Shown here piece after piece: positions 8,000-16,897 of a stretch of DNA of 64,000 nt (positions are counted from its first letter, which is position 1; each line of letters begins with the position of its first letter). The position numbers were made by a program, and so were the translations under genes. Under the pieces are notes generated by a model. That model was not told where the DNA came from, ran no database searches, and was given only the letters and a program-made list of their open reading frames with translations. This DNA is from Paenibacillus riograndensis SBR5 (GTDB taxonomy: Bacteria > Bacillota > Bacilli > Paenibacillales > Paenibacillaceae), in contig NZ_LN831776.1 in the NCBI RefSeq assembly GCF_000981585.1, forward strand, positions 573,001-637,000. Direction: 5' to 3'.

Positions 8000-9019
8000 T
8001 TACTTGGCAGTCTTGGCAGTCTTAGCAGTCTTAGCAGTCTTAGCAGTCTTGGCAGCCTTGGCCTGCTCCTCGCGCATCCATTGGGATAACTGGCGCTTCA
8101 GCTGCAGGAATTCGGGGGATTCCGTAATTTCCTCGCGGCGCGGACGCGGGAAGGGAACCTCGACGGTATGCAGGACGGAGCCGGGACGTCCGGAAAAGAC
8201 GTAGATGCGGCTGGAGAGGAGCAGCGCCTCCTCGATATTGTGGGTAATGAACAGCACGGAGCGGCGGTTCTCCTCCCACAGCTCCAGCAGCCAGCGCTGC
8301 ATTTCGCTGCGCGTCAGCGCATCCAGCGCGCTGAACGGCTCGTCCAGCAGCATCAGCTCCTGCGGCGCCAGCAGCGCCCGCAGAAAAGCGGCCCGCTGCT
8401 GCATGCCGCCAGACAGCATATGCGGGTAGGCGCGTTCGAATCCGCCAAGGCCGACCTTGTCCAGCCAGTGGCGGGCGGCGGCCCGCGCTTCAGCCCGCGG
8501 CTCGCCCTTCAGCTCACCCGCGAGCAGGACGTTGTCTTCGATGGTCCGCCACGGGAACAGCGCGGGCTGCTGGGGCATATAGCTGATTTCACCGCGCTGT
8601 CCGGTGACGGTCTTGCCGTTCATGCTAACAGTTCCGGCATCAGGCTGCTCCAGGCCGCCGATAATGTGGAACAGGGTGCTTTTGCCGCAGCCGGAGGGGC
8701 CGACGATGGAGACGAATTCCTGTGGCTCCACCTTGAGCGAGACCTGGTCCAGCACCAGGGTCTCACGGCGGCGGTGGAAGAAAGCTTTGGTTACGCCGTT
8801 TACTTCCAGCGCGGGCGGCGCTTCGGCCATGCGGGCCGCTCCAGCCTGCTTTGCCTCAGTCCGGCCGCTACCGGGTCCGGCCTTCCGAGCAGCACCAGCT
8901 TGCTCCCCCTCAACCTGACCCCCGCCAGCACCGGCCAATTGCCCGGATGAGATCCGTTCCTGACCACCAGCACCTGAGCCTGTTGCTCCTTCGCGCCTGG
9001 TATCCGTAATACGAGTCAT
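8000..9019 (-). CDS. thiZ: Thiamine-precursor ABC transporter ATPase
   Basis: A nitrate/taurine-type ABC ATPase with Walker A GPSGCGKST, signature LSGGMQQR and Walker B LMLLDEPFSALD. It is last in a TPP-riboswitch operon with thiY and thiX, which together resemble the ThiXYZ importer of formylaminopyrimidine or hydroxymethylpyrimidine. Two oddities stand out: a Gly/Ala-rich N-terminal extension of about 63 residues before the ABC domain, and a C-terminal (TAK)n tail of seven repeats encoded by a 9-bp tandem repeat. AAAGGAG supports the start at 9019, but an internal ATG at 8830 (MAEAPPALEVNGVTK) also has GGAG 8 nt before it and would give a normal-length protein. Confidence 0.88.
   Translation of the reverse strand: MTRITDTRREGATGSGAGGQERISSGQLAGAGGGQVEGEQAGAARKAGPGSGRTEAKQAGAARMAEAPPALEVNGVTKAFFHRRRETLVLDQVSLKVEPQEFVSIVGPSGCGKSTLFHIIGGLEQPDAGTVSMNGKTVTGQRGEISYMPQQPALFPWRTIEDNVLLAGELKGEPRAEARAAARHWLDKVGLGGFERAYPHMLSGGMQQRAAFLRALLAPQELMLLDEPFSALDALTRSEMQRWLLELWEENRRSVLFITHNIEEALLLSSRIYVFSGRPGSVLHTVEVPFPRPRREEITESPEFLQLKRQLSQWMREEQAKAAKTAKTAKTAKTAKTAK
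8003..8065 (-). repeat. 9-bp tandem repeat coding for (TAK)n
   Basis: Seven 9-bp units reading TTAGCAGTC or TTGGCAGTC on the plus strand encode Thr-Ala-Lys repeats at the extreme C-terminus of ThiZ. In-frame repeats of this type can change copy number by slippage without a frameshift. Confidence 0.9.
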
Positions 9020-9091
9020 GATTATCCACTCCTTTCCAGAGAGCCTAAATCGTTCAATCTTTAGCGTCTGTAACGTAATGTACAGTCGGTA

Positions 9092-9853
9092 TCAAGAGGC
9101 CTTGCGCGGCTTCCAGCGGACCAGCCACTTCTCCAGCAGTGCGATCAGGGCAAACAGCACCAGACTAAGAAGCACAATAATTACAATGGCGACGAACATA
9201 CGGTCTGTGCGGTAGGAGGCTTTTTGCAGCAGCATGTAGTAGCCGATGCCCTTATCCGCGCCGATCCACTCCGCGACCACCGCGCCCATGACCGCGTAGG
9301 TTGCGGAGATTTTCAGGCCCGAGAACAGGGAGGGCAGGGAGCCGGGCAGCTCCAGCTTGGTGAAGATCTGCCATTGGTTGGCCCCGGCCATTTTCATATA
9401 ATTCATCATGATCCGGTCGCTTTGAGCCAGCCCGCCCATGGCGGCGACGGCAACCGGGAAGAAGCAGACAAGTGTGATGAGGACGATTTTGGGCAGCAGC
9501 CCGAACCCGAACCAGATGATCAGCAGCGGTCCGAGGGCAATCGATGGCACATTCTGGCTGAGAATCAGCAGCGGGTACAGCGCTCTTTTCAGCCAGGGCA
9601 CTAAATGCAGCACCAGAGCCACAATCAGGCCCACCCCTGTGCCGACAGGAAAGCCGATCAGGGTCAGCCGCAGCGTAGCAGCCGTATGCGCCCAAATGCC
9701 CGAGGCGTTGCCCTGGGATTCACGGGCGATATCTCCGGGGCTTGGCAGCATCCAGAAAGGCACATGGAACACGGAAACCGCCAATTGCCAGGCCCCCAGA
9801 AAAAAGATGACCGCCACAAGGGGCGGCCAGATTTGGTTCCAGTACGATCTCAC
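9092..9853 (-). CDS. thiX: Thiamine-precursor ABC transporter permease
   Basis: A 253-residue BPD_transp_1 permease with about six membrane helices and the cytoplasmic EAA loop region (MKMAGANQWQIFTKLELPGSLPSLFSGLKIS). The TauC/SsuC/ThiX group has this length. It starts at GTG 9853, whose GTGA overlaps the stop of the MTH1187-type gene, so translation is coupled. The 72-bp gap to thiZ holds only the thiZ Shine-Dalgarno. The permease should pair with ThiY and ThiZ to import a pyrimidine precursor of thiamine. Confidence 0.9.
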   Translation of the reverse strand: MRSYWNQIWPPLVAVIFFLGAWQLAVSVFHVPFWMLPSPGDIARESQGNASGIWAHTAATLRLTLIGFPVGTGVGLIVALVLHLVPWLKRALYPLLILSQNVPSIALGPLLIIWFGFGLLPKIVLITLVCFFPVAVAAMGGLAQSDRIMMNYMKMAGANQWQIFTKLELPGSLPSLFSGLKISATYAVMGAVVAEWIGADKGIGYYMLLQKASYRTDRMFVAIVIIVLLSLVLFALIALLEKWLVRWKPRKAS

Positions 9854-10143
9854 GGCCGGTATTTTTCCGTCAGCTTGTCCATGCTGATTCCGCTCGGGTT
9901 ATGGGCGATCTTGATCTGTGAGATGACGCTGGGGCTGCCGGATGCGATCAGTGCCTCATGCATGTGGCGCACCACTTCGAGCAGTTCGCTCAGTTCACCT
10001 TCCATCGTGGTTTCGAGCGGGTTGACCTGGTGTTTGACACCGGATTGCTGGATCACCTCAATAGCCTTGTCTACATAAGGAATGGAATCCTCGTTGTTCG
10101 GAGTTTTAGGGATGACTTGAATGCTGAGCAGGGTATTGGCCAT
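9850..10143 (-). CDS. MTH1187-family thiamine-binding protein (YqgV-like)
   Basis: A 97-residue single-domain protein of the MTH1187/YkoF-related family (DUF77). It begins ANTLLSIQVIPKTPNNEDSIPYVDKAIEVIQQSG and carries the motif GVKHQVNPLETTMEGELSELLEVV typical of the family. YkoF and relatives bind thiamine or HMP. The position between thiY and thiX in a TPP-riboswitch operon fits a soluble role in binding the imported pyrimidine or thiamine, although no catalytic activity is evident. The Shine-Dalgarno AAAGGAT precedes ATG. Confidence 0.88.
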   Translation of the reverse strand: MANTLLSIQVIPKTPNNEDSIPYVDKAIEVIQQSGVKHQVNPLETTMEGELSELLEVVRHMHEALIASGSPSVISQIKIAHNPSGISMDKLTEKYRP

Positions 10144-10199
10144 GTCAATCAGATCCTTTCAGGTTTGGTATTGTAGTTTGTAGGATGTGCACAGTACAA

Positions 10200-11270
10200 T
10201 TACTGGCCTTGCGGCAAATAATCATTGGTGAATGCCGAAGCGGCATCCAGCGGTTTGTCCAGCAGCTTCAGGCCGTACATCCAGTCGGCGTAATTCTTCC
10301 AGACCTCTGCTTTTTGCTCTCCCCAGCGGGCGGCATCGTCTTTATATTTCGGGCTCAGCCATTTCTGGCTGGCAAGGACCAGCTTGGGATCGAGATCCGG
10401 CACAGCCTTGGAGAGGATAGCGGCAGCTTCTTCCGGCTTGTCGATTGCATACTGATAGCCTTTGGTTGTAGCCGCAAGGAATGCCTTCACCAGTTCCGGA
10501 TGCTCGGCAATTTCCTTTTCGCTGGTGGTCAGAACCGGTGTATAGTAATCCAGCTGCGGCGCGTAATCCTTCAAATACAGCATGTCAACCGGCTCACCGC
10601 GCAGTTCGGCTTCGATGCCGGTCCAGGCGTAGAAAATCCACGCAAAATCGATGTCGCGTTTCACGGCAGTGAAGAAATCGGCTTCTCCGATATTGACCAG
10701 CTTCACCTTTTTGACATCGCCGCCTTCAGGGTCCATGATTGCTTTCATCGCCGCTTCTTCTGCGGGAGAGCCCCAGCCGCCGTAGGTTTTGCCTTCAAAG
10801 TCTTTGGGCGTCTTGATATTGCGGTCCTTCGGAGCGGCAAACCCCGAGGTATTATGCTGGATGATTGCAGCGATCGAGACGATCGGCACATCCTGCAGCC
10901 GGGCCAGTGTCAGCGCCTCCTGGGCACTGATGCCAAAAGCGGCTTCGCCTGAGGTGACCATCGTGTCGGCACCGGCGGCACCGGGCTGCACAATTTCTAC
11001 ATCGAGGCCTTCCTCCGCATAATATCCCAGCTCCTTGGCTGCATAGAGGCCGGTATGGTTGGTGTTCGGCGTCCAGTCCAGAGCGACCTTAATCTTGGTC
11101 AGCTCTTTTGGAGCGTCCGTCGCTGAGGCGGTAGCCTCGGGCGCGGCGGTGCTGTCTCCGGATGGAGCAGCACTATTCCCCCCGGAATTTGCATTATTGC
11201 TGCCGCAGCCGGCCATTACGATGACCAGCATGCAGCTGATGCAGAGCATTAGTGTTTTTTTGACTCCCAT
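10200..11270 (-). CDS. thiY: Thiamine-precursor substrate-binding lipoprotein
   Basis: A 356-residue NMT1/THI5-like solute-binding protein. ATG 11270 follows AAGGAG, and upstream in-frame codons are less likely. The signal peptide ends in a lipobox with Cys (VIVMAGCGSNN), so the mature protein is a membrane-anchored lipoprotein followed by an Asn/Ser/Ala-rich linker. ThiY/THI5 marks: KVALDWTPNTNHTGLYAAKELGYYAEEGLDV and GEAAFGISAQEAL. It is the first gene of the operon, directly after the TPP riboswitch, and should capture formylaminopyrimidine- or HMP-type precursors. Confidence 0.93.
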   Translation of the reverse strand: MGVKKTLMLCISCMLVIVMAGCGSNNANSGGNSAAPSGDSTAAPEATASATDAPKELTKIKVALDWTPNTNHTGLYAAKELGYYAEEGLDVEIVQPGAAGADTMVTSGEAAFGISAQEALTLARLQDVPIVSIAAIIQHNTSGFAAPKDRNIKTPKDFEGKTYGGWGSPAEEAAMKAIMDPEGGDVKKVKLVNIGEADFFTAVKRDIDFAWIFYAWTGIEAELRGEPVDMLYLKDYAPQLDYYTPVLTTSEKEIAEHPELVKAFLAATTKGYQYAIDKPEEAAAILSKAVPDLDPKLVLASQKWLSPKYKDDAARWGEQKAEVWKNYADWMYGLKLLDKPLDAASAFTNDYLPQGQ

Positions 11271-11325
11271 TTCTTCTCTCCTTCCAGCTCTCCCCAGTCT
11301 TCCAAATTCTGATGATGTCCATACC

Positions 11326-11353
11326 AAAAAAAGCGCCCCGGAGATCGGGACGC
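11326..11353 (-). terminator. Riboswitch-linked intrinsic terminator
   Basis: On the minus strand, GCGTCCC and GGGGCGC form a stem around a short loop, followed by seven T, between the TPP aptamer and the thiY start. This is the expected OFF hairpin of a transcription-termination riboswitch. Confidence 0.8.
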
Positions 11354-11401
11354 CTGCAGTTGCGTTAGGTGACCGCTTAGGCCAATTGGGCTGAATAGCG
11401 G

Positions 11402-11497
11402 GTGATGGATTCCTACGCTGGCATTATCCAGATCAGGTATAAGGGTCAGTATCTTCGCGGGATACACTCTCAGCCGGCCAATTCCAGCCCCCCTGGT
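11402..11497 (-). ncRNA. TPP riboswitch (THI element)
   Basis: On the minus strand the conserved aptamer elements appear in order: CAGGGGGGCTGG (P1/P2 side), the pyrimidine-sensor CTGAGAGTGTATCCC, the GAAGATACTGACCC segment, and the pyrophosphate-sensor side ACCTGATCTGGATAATGCC followed by AGCGTAGG. Spacing and motifs match the THI box closely. It lies between a consensus promoter and the terminator ahead of thiY, so high TPP should stop transcription of the uptake operon. Confidence 0.96.
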
Positions 11498-11538
11498 ACT
11501 ATGAAGTTATGGGTAAAATTGCTGTGTTCTTACGGTGT

Positions 11539-11567
11539 ATTATAGCTGTCGCCTGCGGGGTTGTCCA
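11539..11567 (-). promoter_or_regulatory. Sigma-A promoter of the thi operon
   Basis: On the minus strand TGGACA (11567-11562), a 17-bp spacer and TATAAT (11544-11539) form a near-consensus housekeeping promoter about 40 bp before the aptamer. Confidence 0.8.
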
Positions 11568-11635
11568 GTAGCCGCCTGCCAAAATAGCGGCAATCTGCCA
11601 AGAACGTCCAGGCCCGCCGGGGTAACCTGGCCTTA

Positions 11636-11644
11636 TGTTATAAT
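11636..11644 (+). promoter_or_regulatory. Extended -10 promoter of the cobalamin-sensor operon
   Basis: TG-T-TATAAT is an extended -10 element about 45 bp before the start codon. No good -35 is seen; an interrupted repeat CCAGG...CCTGG (11608-11630) occupies that zone and could be a regulator site. Confidence 0.5.
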
Positions 11645-11688
11645 ACGGACAGGCTCTACAATTCCGTTTCAGAAAAAGGAGTGACCCT

Positions 11689-12753
11689 ATGTTCGCTGAC
11701 CAGCAAAATGCCGGGGAACGGCTGAAGGCGCTAGCGGAGCAGTTGGCGGAAGAAGTCACTTTACGTCAGTATGAGCGGCAGCCCGAGCTGCGGCAAAGAT
11801 TCGGCCCTTCGGGAGTAGCAAGAACCAAACAGGATTCTCTATATCATTTCCGGTATCTGGCCCAAAGTGTGGCGCTGGATAGCCCGCTTTTGTTTATAAA
11901 TTATATTATATGGTTGAAGGTGCTGCTCGCCCAGTATAAGATTACGGCCGAAGATCTGCAGATTAATTTGGATCTGATGAAGGAGGCTATAAGCTCCCAG
12001 GTGGAAACGCCGGAAAAAGAGCTGATTTTAAGCTATCTTGACATGGGGCTTCACCATACGCGCGGAGAGGAGAGCCTGCCTACCTTTCTTCAGCCGGAAA
12101 AGCCCTATTATCGCGAGGCAGAGGAGTACCTGAAGCTGCTTCTGGCCGGTGAGCGCCGTAAGGCTTCGGAGTTCGTGCTGGGGCTGCATGAGGGCGGTGT
12201 GCCTATCCGTGATCTCTATCTGCATCTTTTCCAGAACAGCCAGTATGAGATTGGCCGTCTATGGCAGCTTGGCCGCATTACTGTAGCCCAGGAGCATTAC
12301 TGTACAGCCTGTACCCAAAGCATCATCTCCCAGCTCTACCCGCGTTGGATTCAGGCCGCACAGACAGGCGGCAAAACGCTGGTAGCGGTCGGTGTGGGCG
12401 AGGAGCTGCATGAAATCGGGCTGCGTATGCTCGCTGATTTCTTCGAAATGGAGGGCTGGAACACCTGCTATCTGGGCTCCAATATGCCTGCTGAGGGACT
12501 GATCCGCTATTTAAAAGAGCAGCCTGCAGATCTCCTGGCCGTCTCGGTTACCATGGCTTATCATGTGTCGGAGGTCCAGCGTCTGATTGCCTCGATCCGT
12601 ACGCATGCCGGGCTGGACCGCATTAAAATTCTAGTCGGCGGAATGCCGTTTAATATTGACAGAACATTATGGGAAAAGGTTGGAGCCGACGGCTATGCCC
12701 CGGACGCCAAAGGGGCGCTGGAAGTGGCATCACAGCTGATTTCCCAAAACTAG
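11689..12753 (+). CDS. CarH/LitR-like cobalamin-binding sensor protein
   Basis: A 354-residue soluble protein. Residues about 1-130 form a helical region I do not recognise, about 135-220 a B12-binding helical cap, and about 228-350 a Rossmann-like B12-binding domain. Two signatures of the CarH/LitR photoreceptor family are present: W192-x9-E202-H203, the residues that contact the adenosyl group in CarH, and E239-x-H241-x-x-G244, with H241 as lower cobalt ligand. Unlike CarH there is no MerR helix-turn-helix. A hybrid histidine kinase without a recognisable input domain starts 28 bp downstream. I infer a light- or cobalamin-responsive input protein acting through the kinase. AAAGGAG precedes ATG. 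It could instead be a methyltransferase-type corrinoid protein, but no partner methyltransferase is nearby. Confidence 0.8.
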   Translation: MFADQQNAGERLKALAEQLAEEVTLRQYERQPELRQRFGPSGVARTKQDSLYHFRYLAQSVALDSPLLFINYIIWLKVLLAQYKITAEDLQINLDLMKEAISSQVETPEKELILSYLDMGLHHTRGEESLPTFLQPEKPYYREAEEYLKLLLAGERRKASEFVLGLHEGGVPIRDLYLHLFQNSQYEIGRLWQLGRITVAQEHYCTACTQSIISQLYPRWIQAAQTGGKTLVAVGVGEELHEIGLRMLADFFEMEGWNTCYLGSNMPAEGLIRYLKEQPADLLAVSVTMAYHVSEVQRLIASIRTHAGLDRIKILVGGMPFNIDRTLWEKVGADGYAPDAKGALEVASQLISQN

Positions 12754-12781
12754 CACCCAGAGAACTTACAAAAGGCGGGAT

Positions 12782-14473
12782 ATGGAAATGGCCGACCACG
12801 AGCAGGAAGTCCGGAAACTGAGGGAAACAATTGAGCAGCTCTCGCATCAATTGATCCTGGGGCAGCAGAGGGAAGAACAGACCCTCGCAGAATTCTCCGC
12901 GATGAATAATGAATTAATTACGATGCACCGGCTGCTTGCGAAGAAGAGCGCAGGCCTTAAAGAGATGAAGGAGGAAGCGGAGCGGGCCAACCGCGCGAAA
13001 AGCCTGTTTCTGGCTACAATCAGCCATGAAATCCGCACGCCGATGAACGGCATTCTGGGAATGACCGAACTTCTGGAGGCCGAGGGGGCAACGGACGGGC
13101 AGCGGGCTCATCTGGAAGTCATCCGGGAATCCGCGCAATACCTGCTGCAGATGATCAACAACCTGCTGGATATCTCGAAGATTGAAGCCAGCAGAATGGA
13201 GCTGGAGAAGACACCGCTCAACCTGCGTGACCTGCTTGAGCACGTGGTCCGGCTGCTCTCTACGGCTGCCGCGAAGCGCGGGAATGTTCTGAAGTGGCAG
13301 GTTGCGGACAGTATAGACCATACCCTAAGCGGGGATTCGTCGAAAATTCTTCAGGTCCTCATCAATTTGGTGGGAAATGGACTGAAGTTCACACAGAACG
13401 GCGAAGTGGAAGTGACTGTGAGCCTGGTACAAGAGGATGCGGCCCGGCAGCACCTCTGCTTCGCGGTTAGGGATGAGGGCATCGGCATTTCACTGAAGGA
13501 TCAGGCTGCGCTGTTCCGGCCCTATTCACAGATCAGCAGCGAATCGGCGATGGCAGTGGAGGGCACGGGGCTTGGTTTGTCTATCTGCAAGTCCCTGGTG
13601 GAGCTGATGGGCGGAACGATTACAGTGGACAGCGCCCCCGGCCGGGGTTCCACCTTCCGGTTTGAGGTTGCCCTGGATAAAACGCTAAGCCTGAAGGAAT
13701 CATCTCCCGGGGGCGAAGCGGTATTGCCGGAACCCTGCTTCAGCGGGCAGCCGGTGCTGGTTGCAGAAGATAACGGACTGAACAGTACCCTCTTGCTGCT
13801 GCAGTTGAAGAAGCTGGGCATTACAGATGTGCAGCTGGTCAGCAGCGGCAAGGAGGTTATCGAAGCCTGGCAGCAGGGCGAGTACGGGCTTATTCTGATG
13901 GACAGCAGGCTTCCCGGCATGAATGGAGGGGAAGCGGTCCGTAGAATCCGGGAGCTGGAGTCGTCCGGGACAAGGCCGAGAGTTCCCATCATCGGGGTGA
14001 CCGGGGATGGGTCGGAGGAGGGCCGGGCACAGTTTTTCCAGGCGGGTCTGGACGATTGGGCGGTTAAGCCGTTGAACCTGGAGCGGCTGAGGCAGCTTCT
14101 GGACAGATGGTTCAGCCCCGGGCCTTATATCCCGGTGCTTGATGCGGATACGATTTCCGGAATCCGGGAAATGGACGGGGAAGAGGCGCCGCAGCTGCTT
14201 CAGGCGCTGGTGGAGATGTTCAAGGATGACACGCCGCTCCGGCTGGCGGCCCTGGAGGCAGCATTTGCTGCCAGGGATCTTCCTGAGATGGGGGCCGTGG
14301 CCCACGGCCTGAAATCGGGCAGCCTGAGCATTGGAGCGAAATACTTCGCCCATTTATGCGCGGCGGTTGAGCGCCATGCCAGAGAGGGTGAATATGAACC
14401 GGCTGCACTGGTGCTGCCGAAGCTTGCCCCTGCGTATGCCGAAGCGTGCCGGGAGCTGGAGAGCCTGCTGTAG
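12782..14473 (+). CDS. Soluble hybrid histidine kinase (HisKA-HATPase-REC-HPt)
   Basis: A 563-residue cytosolic protein with no membrane segment. Residues 1-75 form a coiled coil, then HisKA with H82 (SHEIRTP), HATPase_c (N199 in the N-box, DEGIGIS, GTGLGLS), a receiver domain with D374 ([13 protein letters not shown]) and a C-terminal HPt with H508 ([13 protein letters not shown]). The whole His-Asp-His relay is present, but no PAS, GAF or other input domain, so the cobalamin protein encoded just upstream is the likely sensor. The final phospho-acceptor must be a response regulator encoded elsewhere; none with a DNA-binding output is adjacent. ATG 12782 has AAAGGCGGG upstream. Confidence 0.93.
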   Translation: MEMADHEQEVRKLRETIEQLSHQLILGQQREEQTLAEFSAMNNELITMHRLLAKKSAGLKEMKEEAERANRAKSLFLATISHEIRTPMNGILGMTELLEAEGATDGQRAHLEVIRESAQYLLQMINNLLDISKIEASRMELEKTPLNLRDLLEHVVRLLSTAAAKRGNVLKWQVADSIDHTLSGDSSKILQVLINLVGNGLKFTQNGEVEVTVSLVQEDAARQHLCFAVRDEGIGISLKDQAALFRPYSQISSESAMAVEGTGLGLSICKSLVELMGGTITVDSAPGRGSTFRFEVALDKTLSLKESSPGGEAVLPEPCFSGQPVLVAEDNGLNSTLLLLQLKKLGITDVQLVSSGKEVIEAWQQGEYGLILMDSRLPGMNGGEAVRRIRELESSGTRPRVPIIGVTGDGSEEGRAQFFQAGLDDWAVKPLNLERLRQLLDRWFSPGPYIPVLDADTISGIREMDGEEAPQLLQALVEMFKDDTPLRLAALEAAFAARDLPEMGAVAHGLKSGSLSIGAKYFAHLCAAVERHAREGEYEPAALVLPKLAPAYAEACRELESLL

Positions 14474-14492
14474 TTTGCGGGCTCTTTTTTTT
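14463..14492 (+). terminator. Terminator of the sensor-kinase operon
   Basis: GAGCCTGC and GCGGGCTC (one G-T pair) form a stem overlapping the stop codon, followed by eight T. Confidence 0.8.
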
Positions 14493-14883
14493 GAAGAATT
14501 TATATGTTTTGGGGGAAGCGACTTCCCCCCCTTATTTCATTGTATAGGAAATTATACAGTGCAAAAAAAAGCATGGATGTCTTGGAAGCCACACAGGATA
14601 TAAGCGATGCAGTAGGATTGGGTTCCATCCGCAGACCGATGCGGACTGAGGACCCCTTATTTTGCCAAAAATCTAACTTTATCTACAGTTACGGACTCAG
14701 GAGCCGTTATAACGTTCGAATGAGCCTGGAATAAAGGGGAAAGGGAAAAATAAAGGCATCTCAGTCCGTCCTGCGGAATAGCCGAATCTTCTATCCATAA
14801 CGGCTCTCCTGTCCGTAACGGCTGCGGATCGATCGCGAAGGCATAGGGCGATCCGTCTTTACCGGCTTCCTCGCAGGTGCTAG
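14493..14883. other. Gene-free stretch between convergent units
   Basis: No supported gene. The segment TTTATATGTTTTGGGGGAAG at 14500-14519 recurs at 45877-45896, so this is another small dispersed repeat. Short open frames at 14504-14734 and 14657-14974 lack ribosome sites and family resemblance. The end of the stretch (ACCGGCTTCCTCGCAGGTGC) matches the left flank of the MITE-like element at 46.8 kb. Confidence 0.5.
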
Positions 14884-15165
14884 TTGGAAAAAGGGAACTT
14901 ATTTTTCCGGAAATTAAGAAATCCTGAGATTGAAGTGGAAAAGTAAATCTAATTGGGCTACTTTTCTGGTCCAATGGCGAAATGGGCTGAATTAGTGACC
15001 CTTTTCCACTTCATCTGCCCGAGGGTAGGGTACTTCGGCAAATTAGTGTCCCTTTGTCCACTTAAAGAGTTGCCGTAGGATTCATGGGGAGTCGTTCTCT
15101 AGGTAACGCTAGAACCAAGACGGCTGCGCTGTCCCGTGGAGGACGGCGCAGCCGTTTCTGCTTGT
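14884..15165. repeat. Dispersed repeat, uninterrupted copy
   Basis: This 280-bp segment is closely similar to 47058-47124 joined to 48687-48893, down to the closing hairpin ACGGCTGCGCTGTCC...GCAGCCGT. It contains several TTAGTG...CCCTTTTCCACTT motifs in both orientations. It is the empty version of the copy near 47-48.9 kb that carries an IS110 element. The terminal hairpin (15119-15157) probably also terminates the CorA-like gene on the minus strand. Confidence 0.8.
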
Positions 15166-15171
15166 AGACAG

Positions 15172-16644
15172 TCAGTCATGCCCCTGATATCTTTTTCTGC
15201 GGCGGCTGCGGATTCCGCTCCACAGCTGCTTCAGGCTCAGGCCGATACTGACGGCAATGCCCGTTAAGGCGACAAACAGCGCCAGATATTCAAAGGGAGA
15301 GTACTCCAGCATCTTGCGCCATTCAATCTTGCCCTTAAGGTCTTCGATCACCTGGTTCATGCCATAAATACCGCTGACTACCGTGAACACCGTCAGGATC
15401 ATCAGCAGCGTATCCCGGCGTTTGGCCTGGAATTTCTCCTGATATTGGAACAGGTCATTCAGGGTCATTTTGACCTCTTCAAACAGGGCATCATTGCCGT
15501 AAACCTTGCGGAGCTGGAAAAAAATCTCCCTCCCCTGGGTCTGCGATATCAGCTCGAGAAAATAAAATTTGGCCGAGAACTTGTTGATCAGAAAAATCAG
15601 CTTCTCAATTTCGTCATAATCATGGTTGATGCGCAGGCGGGAATGCATGTTGGCCAGCTTCAGCAATACTATTTTGTGAAAAATACTCAGCAGCAGCCCG
15701 TAATAGTATTCCCCATACATCTGGTTCACAAGCTGGGTGGCAATTCCGGGTTCAGCCCGGCTCAGGCAGCAGAATGTCTGCTCATTCGTCATGTAGTAGG
15801 TATCCGGTCCCCAGCGGCTGTAGGAATGCTCACGGCAATAATCCTCAATATAATCGGGATCGCTGGCGCTGATGAGGGGCTTGCCTTCCGGAGTCAGACC
15901 GTCCAGCTGGGAAGCCCGGTAGCGCAGCGCCTCGCTGATCCCCTCCGCTTCCTCCCGCCGGTCAAAGCCGTAAAAGGCTTGAACCAGCATCCGTTCATCC
16001 ACAAAAAACGGCAGGGTTTCGAAATACGCCCCATTGATTTCCGAAGGGTCCAGAAAAGGCTCCAGTCCGCGCGCCAGATGCCGGAACACAAAATCCTCTA
16101 CTTGCTTAAAGGACCTGTCATGGCAATGAATGGTGGTCTGTTTGTCCTGGTAGGAGACATCCTCCAGCGTGCGGAAGCGGTCAGCGAATTCCAGGGCAAT
16201 ACTGAAGGGGAGAACCTCCTCCTCTATACGGATTCTGATGGTCAGGAAGCCCAGCTCGAAAGGACAGATGAACACATCTGTAGAGAGGACCTGAAAATGA
16301 ACGGACTGCGCGGGCATATCCAGCCTGCAGGACAGATTGTTGACCCGGGAAAAACGGCGGAAGGAATCCCTGTCCTTCTCCCGAGGGAACAGCACATGGG
16401 CGGCAAACGGGAGGTAGCTGCGCTCCATTTTTTCATGGGATACGCAGTAGCCTTCGCCGTAATAAGCGTCCTCCAACTCTTTGTTGTTAAGAAAAAACCG
16501 GGTGAAGCCATCCTGCGTCAATTGCCGGATTAGATTCATGTCCTCACCCTCTTTGAGGGAGAAGGGGAAAATAAACTGCAGCAGCGCGGTATGTAGTGTT
16601 GGTTCGGCATCTGCCGGGTTAAGTTCAGGCATCATGGGTTCCAC
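15172..16644 (-). CDS. Divergent CorA-like membrane protein with YGMN motif
   Basis: A 490-residue protein whose C-terminus has two membrane helices and the CorA signature YGMN (TVFTVVSGIYGMNQVIEDLKGK), preceded by a long helical region with DEIEKLIFLINKFSAKFYF. Canonical CorA proteins have about 320 residues; here a long N-terminal soluble part of about 300 residues is unlike the usual one, and the second helix is followed by a basic tail (RSRRRKRYQGHD). Mg2+ or other divalent transport is possible, but many divergent CorA relatives have unknown roles. The frame opens with GTG at 16644; ATG 16635 with AGGGTGG upstream is an equally good start. Confidence 0.65.
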   Translation of the reverse strand: MEPMMPELNPADAEPTLHTALLQFIFPFSLKEGEDMNLIRQLTQDGFTRFFLNNKELEDAYYGEGYCVSHEKMERSYLPFAAHVLFPREKDRDSFRRFSRVNNLSCRLDMPAQSVHFQVLSTDVFICPFELGFLTIRIRIEEEVLPFSIALEFADRFRTLEDVSYQDKQTTIHCHDRSFKQVEDFVFRHLARGLEPFLDPSEINGAYFETLPFFVDERMLVQAFYGFDRREEAEGISEALRYRASQLDGLTPEGKPLISASDPDYIEDYCREHSYSRWGPDTYYMTNEQTFCCLSRAEPGIATQLVNQMYGEYYYGLLLSIFHKIVLLKLANMHSRLRINHDYDEIEKLIFLINKFSAKFYFLELISQTQGREIFFQLRKVYGNDALFEEVKMTLNDLFQYQEKFQAKRRDTLLMILTVFTVVSGIYGMNQVIEDLKGKIEWRKMLEYSPFEYLALFVALTGIAVSIGLSLKQLWSGIRSRRRKRYQGHD

Positions 16645-16897
16645 CCTTATACACAGGATAATTACACGGTCTATATTACCCTAATTTCCAGTCTGCCACG
16701 CTAAAGCAGGAACAGCAGGGCTGCAAAAGCGGCCAAGCCCCGGGGTCCCTTTCGGTTATGGATTTATGGCTGGACGCGGGATTCAATACCCTCAGTACGG
16801 GTACACTATTATAAGCAACGTGTTTATCATAAATCCAAACTGCGGGTGTGGATATATCAACTTATATTCACAAGATTAGAAAGGAGCTATGTCGTCA

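Noticed and set aside
11499..11759. Minus-strand frame of 86 codons
   Set aside because: Covers the thi promoter and the sensor gene's start; no ribosome site.
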